Shown one piece after another: positions 57,614 to 64,000 of a DNA stretch of 64,000 nucleotides. Numbering within the stretch: position 1 is the stretch's first letter; the number at the start of each line of letters is the position of its first letter. Made by a program: the position numbers and the translations under genes. The DNA comes from Quercus robur (Eukaryota > Streptophyta > Magnoliopsida > Fagales > Fagaceae). The DNA lies in contig NC_065544.1 in NCBI RefSeq assembly GCF_932294415.1, positions 18,141,351 through 18,205,350 of the forward strand, given 5' to 3'. The notes below the pieces were generated by a model. The model saw only the letters and a list, made by a program, of their open reading frames with translations. It had not been told where the DNA came from and searched no databases.

Positions 57614-57632
57614 TCCCACAGACGGCGCCAAT
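57614..57632 (-). promoter_or_regulatory. Retrotransposon primer-binding site
   Basis: On the minus strand TTGGCGCCGTCTGTGGGAA follows the LTR end after a single A. The initial TGGCGCC matches the CCA-ended 3' terminus of a tRNA. The exact tRNA cannot be named from memory with certainty. Confidence 0.75.
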
Positions 57633-58320
57633 TGTAGGGATACAATTTTTAACGACCTAGGGTTGACGTTGGGCTCGTGTGTAAAGGGCCCGGACAATAT
57701 GATTTGTAGAGAGTGGGTTTGGAAAGGCCTGCTTTTAGGCGCTGGGTTTCGGTCTGGTCCCGGTTTCATGAGCGATCATACAAAGATGAGTTTAGACTGC
57801 ATAGCTGAGCCTTGCATCAATGTATTTTGAAAGGTTTGACTCCTCGGAACTAGTCCGAGGAGCATTACATTCTCACCATTCATCCTTTTTCTTCCTCCTT
57901 TCTCCGGGGGCCTTCCCCCCCTCTCCCTTTTTCTCCTCCTTTCTTCCCTTTTATACTAGTATTCGATTTCCCTTTTTCATCTACGTGTCAGTTTCTCCTT
58001 GTTTGGGGCAGTTACTCGTCCTATCAATCTTCACGTCAGAGTGGTTGGGAAAAGCTGGATAGCATGGTATGGGGTATGGGTTTGTCAGGTGCTGGGCTCC
58101 ACGTTATAGTGTTGGCAGCTTTCTAACTTGTACTGCTTTTGTACTGAGTTTGTCCTTTTCTTTAGGCGTTTTGTGAGGCGTTGGGCGTGAGGTTGTCCTT
58201 GGCTATATCATTGGGCCATCAAGGGGTTCTCCTCATACCTCCTTGGCAGTGGGGCTCCTCGGCTTGGGCTTTGGGCCATTAATGTGAAGTGGGTCGGGAT
58301 TCCAAATTTCAGGCCCCACA
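57633..58320 (-). repeat. 5' LTR
   Basis: 688 bp, the same length as the other LTR; about 26 substitutions counted by eye (about 96% identity), nearly all transitions. Confidence 0.92.
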
Positions 58321-58784
58321 ATTACTAATATAATAAATATATTTATTTTGTTAATTATATTGATTTTTTTAAGTATAATGAAATTTTAATATAATTTTTC
58401 TAAGATTTATATGAGAAACAATTGGTTTTTTTATGTAAGAAACAATTGATCTGAAATATGGCATTTTTACTCAAATTTAGTTGTTTTTGCAACAATTGAA
58501 ACTATGTCCAACAAAAAGAGGGGAAATTTTAGTATCACACAATCAACAATTTAAAAAAAAAAAAAAAAAAAAAAAGCATATATGCATTTTTTAGTAGGCA
58601 TATGAAACATGTCTATCTATATTAGTTACTATATCATGAATTTTCAATTTGTAAACACACATATATATAGTATGATCAAATCACTATATTACTCTTAGTG
58701 TATTTCTATTTTTTCTATATATAAAATAACTAAAGATTACAATTTTTTACAATTAAATTTATTGAAATATCTTTTTTATACATC

Positions 58785-58875
58785 AATAGTTGGGGTAGGG
58801 ATATGAATCCTGATTGTTTCTATTGGAAATTGAGGTGTTAATCAGTTAAATTACAAGATTTTTGTTACAACTTAT
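58785..58875 (-). mobile_element. SINE relic
   Basis: Reads AGTTGGGGTAGGGATATGAA and TTAATCAGTTAAATTACAAG on the + strand, a degenerate copy of the SINE family seen at 4222, 14570 and 48560. It lies within the Helitron-like element. Confidence 0.4.
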
Positions 58876-59609
58876 TGAAATATTAGAGAAAATTAATAAT
58901 AAATTGCACCGCACATCGTGCAGCACATCATGCGGAAACTCAACTAGTATATCTAAAAGTGATCACTAACTATTGGAGAAAATAAGTACATGAATGAGTA
59001 TGTAGTTGAATGTGTGATTTGGAAAAAAAAAAGAGATCAGAGAATAGTTGAAATTTTATTCTTTTAGTCATTATTTAATTTGGTTCAAATTTATGCTTTC
59101 ATTGAGCAATGAAATTCATCCATTTGATATAATCTTTTTATATTTCTTATAATAAAAAATGCAATAGCTTTTAAAGACTTTATGTTTACAAATTATAAAT
59201 ATAGGAAAGACAGAAAAAACTAGTGATAGGAGAAGTTTTGAATCTTTACCCCTTTAATTTTTGTCTTGTAGTGCTTGCTATTTATTGTTTTGCATGTATT
59301 TCCACAACATTTCATTATTTTTTTTTAAAAAGAAAGAAATCTCTCCTCCATCCTGTTGTGCACATCGTATTAGCACATGTTGATATTTTTGATTTACTTA
59401 AAAAAAAAAGGTCATTGATTATATGTACCCACTGAGGTTTTTTTTATATGAATGTAGGTTATTAGATCGAATTACGTAATTCTTCGTGATTCTACTCTCT
59501 CTACACCTTTTACTTCAGTTTCACTAGACTTCAAGTAGCCTATTGCCCAATCATGGCTTGGCTTAGTTGTTGGTCGTCTTGGACCGCCACCTACTGCCAT
59601 TGTCAAGCC

Positions 59610-59905
59610 ACTGTTTTTTTTTTTTTTTGGATAATCTGCAATGCATTAATAAAATAAGAGAAAACACATGGGGGCATCTTCCTTACAAATATCTACCAGC
59701 CACTTTTTATTTTTATTTTTTTTGTGTGTGTGGATAATCTGCAATGCATTAATCAAATAAGAGAAAACACATGGGGGCATCTTCCTTACAAACATCTACC
59801 AGACTAGGGGAAAGGTTGCCCGAATTAAAAAAACAAGACTTCTTAAGCTAGAGCAAACTTTGTAATAGTGTGGGCAGCAGAGTTGTTACTTCTACGGACC
59901 CAAAG
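59610..59905 (-). mobile_element. L1 LINE 3' end with internal duplication
   Basis: The minus strand has the usual L1 end (NNSAAHTITKFAL, then VDVCKEDAPMCFLL). The piece GGATAATCTGCAATGCATTA...TCTACCAG occurs twice (about 59629-59698 and 59732-59802), separated by a T-rich stretch that may be a second A tail. Confidence 0.6.
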
Positions 59906-60081
59906 TCAAGCCATTGTTTTTCTTAGAGCAATAAAGATGTTTATGATTCAAATTCCCACACCTTGAACTTGAATGATCGAATTATAAACCCAAAAAAAAA
60001 AAAAAAAAAAAAAAAATTTCTTCCTTGAGTTTGAGGAGAGATAGTGTATCATGTGTATTGCATGTAGCTTATATTTATGAG

Positions 60082-60254
60082 CAGTATTACATCCACAACC
60101 ATTTCATAACACTTTCACAACAAATCTTAGATAACATGTTGTTATGGGTTTTTAATCTGAATCCACCACTTAAATGATTTTTTTGCACACCAGTAACAGC
60201 AAGTAACAACCTGACACATGAGATTTGTTGTGAAAATGTTGTAGACATAACATT
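60082..60254. mobile_element. MITE, same family as 8518-8702
   Basis: Inverted arms: ATAACACTTTCACAACAAATC on the left, and the complement of the right arm ACAACATTTTCACAACAAATC. The core differs from the 8518 copy. Confidence 0.55.
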
Positions 60255-60645
60255 TCTTTATATTTATATCCTTGATTGACTAAAAACCAAAAACATTAAT
60301 TGTCATTGATTTTACTACAATCAAGTATTCTCTTAAGTCAGCATTAGTTCTTATATATACCCTACTTAAGATTCATGGTAAAATAACGATTTTAAATTGT
60401 AAAGATGTAGCCACTAAGAGTTCTCTTTTTGATATAAGTGATTTGCTCCTCTCTCCTTTCTCTACATATTTTATTTTAATTTTATTTTGTTTATTCTATC
60501 TAAGTACACATCCTAATAAGAATTGAATTTTATTACTTATTAAAAAAAAATCAACACCAAAGCCTTTCCTTTCTCAAATGATAAATAGGTTTAGAAGCTA
60601 GCAATTTAACGAAATTATGATACATTACCTGGTTGATCTAGTAGC

Positions 60646-61226
60646 CAAGGTTTTTAGAACCGGACTGGACTGGGAGGTCGGACCGTGAAAATCGGGAACC
60701 GAGATAAAAACCTGTTTTTTAAGCCTAAAGAACTGGATTTTTTGTTAATTCCGTGAACCTCTAAAACTGGGGTTGGATCACATGAACCAGTGAGAACCGT
60801 GCAGTCCAACCCCTTAGCAATTAAAAAAAAAAAACATACACACACACACACACACAACTTAACACAATTTTATTCTGGTTAATTAAATTATCCATCTCTT
60901 ACAAGGAATAAAAAAAAATTATAATTAAAATCTTTCAAAAATATTCAACTTTACTTCAAAAATTAATCATAAATTTTAATGTTTTTATGGTTATTATTTT
61001 ATTTTATTAACTTTCTTATTTAATTATTAAATATATGCTTGGAAATCATTAAATTTCCCTCATATATATAGATATATTATCAATTTTGCTAATTTTATAA
61101 ATTTAATATCTATATTTAGGTTTTAATTAATTATGACATTATCACGGTTCGACCTCGATTTGACCTCAAAAACCTTGAACCTCTCCCTTTTACGGTTCAA
61201 TGAACGGTCTGGATTTGAAAACCTTA
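60646..61226. mobile_element. Non-autonomous hAT element
   Basis: The left end is CAAGGTTTTTAGAACCGG and the right end TTTGAAAACCTTA. Flanks CTAGTAGC (60638-60645) and GTAGTAGC (61227-61234) are an 8-bp duplication with one change. Sub-terminal ACCGG/GGACTGG motifs link it to the small element at 25676. A (CA)n tract lies inside (60835-60857). Confidence 0.7.
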
Positions 61227-61391
61227 GTAGTAGCTCATTGTGAGGGCATTTAATTTGGAAAGGTATTCAGTAGGTTGTCTACACTGGAGTTGTATTTCAT
61301 ACACTTGATTGTTGAGATACTACTTATCACATTTCTTTGTGCTATCAGCCCATCATCACAAAATCTAGAATATATATATATATATATATAT

Positions 61392-62165
61392 TGTGGGGTA
61401 GGGGGCCGGATCACATACTAGGCCTTGGGCCCTGTCCGAGGAGGTAAGTGATCCGAAGACAGGCAAGCAGTACAAATTGTTTTGGGTCAGACTTTACGAG
61501 CAGAGCATGGAGCTGAAGGTTGTTCGAAGAGGAGCGTCTCCTCAGACCTACTCAGAGTGGGTCAAACGCCAGACCTAATGATCAAAGCAACCCCCTAGGA
61601 TGCATTGATGACAAGGACGTACCCCCGAAATGTGCAAGAGAGATGAAAACCCCAAAGGAAAAATATAATATATCTGAAGGAAAGCTGCTGCTGCCACCAC
61701 ATTAAATGCACAACAACTACTTTTCTAGCCGCATTTGTGTAGAGAAAACCCCTGAACAGTAATGTCGTGGCAACTGCGACTCATAGAAAGTCAAGGACGG
61801 TGCCAGATGGGAAAGGTACTCAAGTAAGGGTTTAGATGGCCAACAAATGTAAGATCAAGATGGTTCAGAGAGGACTATATAACGTGAAAAACCCTCCATG
61901 AAGAGGAGGGGATTGTAATCAAATCTGTAATAGAGCTTTAAGTGAAAAATACTTAAGAATCAGTGTCCTCGGACCAGTCTGAGAGCATTATTCCTTAACA
62001 AACTTCTGTTATCTTTTTCTTTTTGGCATCAAAACCTGTACTTCTGCTATTTGGTTCACGTAAGCCCAGTCCCTCAACCCATTCTCTACAAATTTATTGT
62101 GATGGGCTGCTTTGGGCTGAAATCCACACATCCGTTGGGCTAGAAGTTCAAATCAAGTCCCCACA
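61392..62165. mobile_element. Solo LTR
   Basis: TGTGGGGTAGGG...AAGTCCCCACA, 774 bp, flanked by TATAT on both sides (61387-61391, 62166-62170; low-complexity). It contains a TATA-like GACTATATAACG near 61876 and a CTCGGACCAGTCTGAG palindrome, related in motif to the LTRs at 53910 and 57633. No second LTR or interior is in the window. Confidence 0.7.
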
Positions 62166-62291
62166 TATATATAAAACATATTGGCTCCTTTTATCAGTGC
62201 AATTTATTAAACTCATGCTGCTTGCCGCTGTGTCAGGGTATTTGGAAATCCCATAAATCAACATTCAAGGGATGAAGCTACACTACCGCTA

Positions 62292-62340
62292 TTTTTTTTT
62301 TTTTTGGGGGGGGGGGGGGGGTGGGGTGGGGGGGGGGGGT
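62292..62340. repeat. T15 followed by a G-rich tract
   Basis: A T run, then about 35 bases of G broken by single T residues. It could form a G-quadruplex. Confidence 0.85.
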
Positions 62341-62535
62341 GTTACTTATAAGTAGTCTCCTTGCCAATATGTACCCTGGGAAAATTTGAAGAAAGAGAAT
62401 TCAAATGATGAAAAAGGGTGAAATTTTATCAAATAGAGTGGGGGATTTCCATGTTGGTACTCAACTATTAATCAAAATATTTTCCAAAATGAACTTTATT
62501 TATTTTTTGACAAACAACTGAACTATATATATATG

Positions 62536-63370
62536 GTGTTATATTGTTTGGTCAGAATGAAAAGCAAAAATATATATATTTGACAGTTGCCTTCCTCCAA
62601 GTCATTTGAACCTTATGCAAACCAGTAACTGTGGTGAGCATTTACAATTTCCTTTTCTTTTTGAAGTTTAATATATAGGTTGTAGCAGATTCAGACCTGT
62701 CATTATCAGATTATCAAATCACTTTCTTATGTTATACATGCAAGGGTCAGGTATATGACATATTTTCCACCCGTGCCAAACCCCAGCTAGGGTGGATAAA
62801 ATGCGAGAGAATACTTATACAAACAAACATTAGAAATATTTTCTCCTACCATTGTCTTTGATACACCATGAAGTCATCCATACCACTATATATATATGTA
62901 AAATAGAACAACCAAAGAAACACACTTTCTTCTTTACTACCCTAATATTCTCATTAAAACCATTTGATTTATATTATTTGGTAAGAACAAAAGGCAAAAC
63001 TATATATTTAATTGACTTCCTCCAGTCGATTCAAATATTACAGGATATGCAAACCAATCTTTGTCAATCTTGCTCGCTTGTTTATGATTTTTTTTTTTTT
63101 TAACATTTTATAATTTGTTTGAAGTTCTAGTGACTTGGAGTAGATTCAAATTGTTGTTCATGTTGTCAATTACCACCTTTATGTATTACACAGAATAATG
63201 GTTAAATTCACCATTTAATAGTTTATTTGACACATACATACTTAAAAGTAGTGGGGTCAAATATTTAACATATTTTCCAGACGAACCGAATGGCTAGGTG
63301 AATAAAATACAAGTTACTTCTTTTGCAAACAAATATTTGATTTATTTTTTCCTAGTACATTTTCTAATAC
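62536..63370. repeat. Degenerate tandem duplication beyond the third PP2 gene
   Basis: About 62536-62860 and 62965-63370 share an ordered set of phrases: TTGGT(A/C)AGAA..AAAA..GCAAAA, TTCCTCCA, ATGCAAACCA, ACATATTTTCCA, TAGG(G)TG(G/A)ATAAAAT and ACAAACA. The copies are diverged and contain indels. Confidence 0.5.
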
Positions 63371-63504
63371 AATAAAACTAAAGCATGCGTATACCTATGT
63401 ATAAATACTAAATGATGATGGAACATAACAAAACTTAAACACTCTCTCAAGTCTCAAGTCTTAACCTCAAACACCCCACAACAAATTAAGGCCTTCTGCC
63501 ATTC

Positions 63505-63893
63505 TTAATTAGCTACTTTTGGCTTAATTTTGATTCCTGCAAGAACCATGCCTCCTTTCCACCAGTCACTCTCAACTTCAAACATACCAAACTCCACATT
63601 CCCAGCAGTACTCTCCTTGACAACTGAGAATTCGCCGCCGGGGATCTCATGCCACACGTCATTTTTCTCCCGGTAGGACTCGAGGTTCATGCTCTTCACA
63701 GTCTCTTCTCCATTGATTCTCACCTTGAATTTGATTGGAACAGAATGCCACCCAAAAGCATCCACCTTGAACTTCACAATATAGTATATTTCATATTTTG
63801 AAGCCGGAGCTTCCTTGGAGAAATTGGAAGAAGGTACTTTCCCTGTGACCTCAATCCAGTTCACTTGGAGCAGCACTGCACCATCTTTGAACC
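63505..63893 (-). CDS. PP2-domain lectin-like protein, last exon (5' part outside window)
   Basis: The minus strand reads from a plausible acceptor (TTGACAG at 63894-63900) through VNWIEVTGKV, YYIVKFKVDAFGWHSVPIKF, HEIPGGEFSVV and GNVEFGMFEVESDWWKGGMV to GIKIKPKVAN. The order of the (V)xWLEVxGK, FGW, EIPVGEF and EFxxxExxxxWKxGLxxxGxxIKP elements matches the PP2 domain. It is clearly diverged from the two PP2-A1-like genes, so it belongs to another PP2 subgroup. Upstream exons lie beyond the window end. No lesion is seen in this exon. Confidence 0.8.
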
Positions 63894-64000
63894 CTGTCAA
63901 CCTGGGAATCCAAGGTACCATTAAAAGAGAACAAAGATACATAAAGAAATACTGAAAGATAGAAACTTTTACAATGAAACAAGTTTGATTAAAAAATATT

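Larger units (their letters stand above)
53910..58320 (-). mobile_element. Non-autonomous LTR retrotransposon (LARD-like)
   Basis: Two 688-bp LTRs (53910-54597 and 57633-58320) with TG...CA ends are flanked by a perfect 5-bp duplication ATTAC (53905-53909, 58321-58325). On the minus strand the primer-binding site TTGGCGCCGTCTGTGGGAA follows the 5' LTR (57614-57632), and a purine-rich CGAGGGGCTAT precedes the 3' LTR (about 54598-54610). The 3.0-kb interior has no gag, protease, reverse transcriptase or integrase; it holds a tandem array and antisense small frames. This type of primer-binding site is common among plant Ty3 elements. Family membership in the Tat group is only suggested by the array and antisense region. 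Confidence 0.92.
53459..58947 (+). mobile_element. Probable non-autonomous Helitron-like element split by an LTR retrotransposon
   Basis: The left end is TCAATATTTATATATATAAA preceded by A. The right end has a GC hairpin (CCGCACATCGTGC...CATGCGG, 58908-58934) and ends CTAG at 58944-58947 followed by T. Helitrons start with TC, end with a short hairpin and CTRR, and insert between A and T; all four are met. Without the 4.4-kb retrotransposon the element would be about 1.07 kb and AT-rich, with no Rep/helicase. Confidence 0.5.

Noticed and set aside
61520..61705. 61-codon frame in the solo LTR
   Set aside because: No domain; chance frame within LTR sequence.

Overview
This window is nuclear DNA from a flowering plant. 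Genes are spread over kilobases with GT-AG introns, the protein families are plant-specific (phloem protein 2 lectins, a PLS-type PPR protein, a chloroplast IMPL1-like phosphatase, a CYSTM peptide), and introns and spacers are full of plant L1 and RTE LINEs, SINEs, MITEs, hAT and Helitron-like elements and LTR retroelements. The dispersed-repeat content suggests a woody rosid, perhaps Fagales, but that placement is inference.

Layout, left to right. At 1-4806 (+) lies the 3' part of a DEAD-box RNA helicase of the RH51/HAS1 type. At 7242-7982 (-) is a complete three-exon CYSTM gene. At 10072-19358 (+) is a ten-exon IMPL1-type inositol monophosphatase (copy A); exons 2-10 are open, but exon 1 appears to carry a one-base frameshift. 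At 20993-22578 (-) is a PP2-A1-like phloem lectin (copy 1). Two L1 LINE relics (23491-26314 and 26711-28947, both -) follow, each interrupted by a small DNA element. From 28948 to about 35300 the sequence repeats unit 1: it holds only IMPL1 exons 9-10 (copy B, a fragment) and a second PP2-A1-like gene (32360-33955, -). After AT-rich spacer with two long-armed MITEs comes a large, apparently intronless PPR coding region (40174-42444, +). It ends abruptly where a third IMPL1 copy begins (copy C, 42525-52380), a full-length pseudogene with many lesions. From 53459 to 58947 there is a probable Helitron-like element split by a 4.4-kb non-autonomous LTR retrotransposon (53910-58320, -) that carries a roughly 80-bp tandem array. 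The right end holds a LINE tail, a MITE, a hAT element, a solo LTR and the last exon of a third PP2-domain gene (63505-63893, -).

The locus appears to have grown by duplication of an IMPL1-PP2 block. The PP2 genes stayed open while the extra IMPL1 copies decayed. Because the duplicated blocks give empty-site comparisons, several element insertions can be defined precisely. The genes do not form a pathway: IMPL1 is a plastid phosphatase, PP2 proteins are phloem lectins, RH51 acts in ribosome biogenesis and the PPR protein would act on organellar RNA. They are simply neighbours. All exon boundaries come from reading splice signals and from remembered family sequences; no alignment or transcript data were available.
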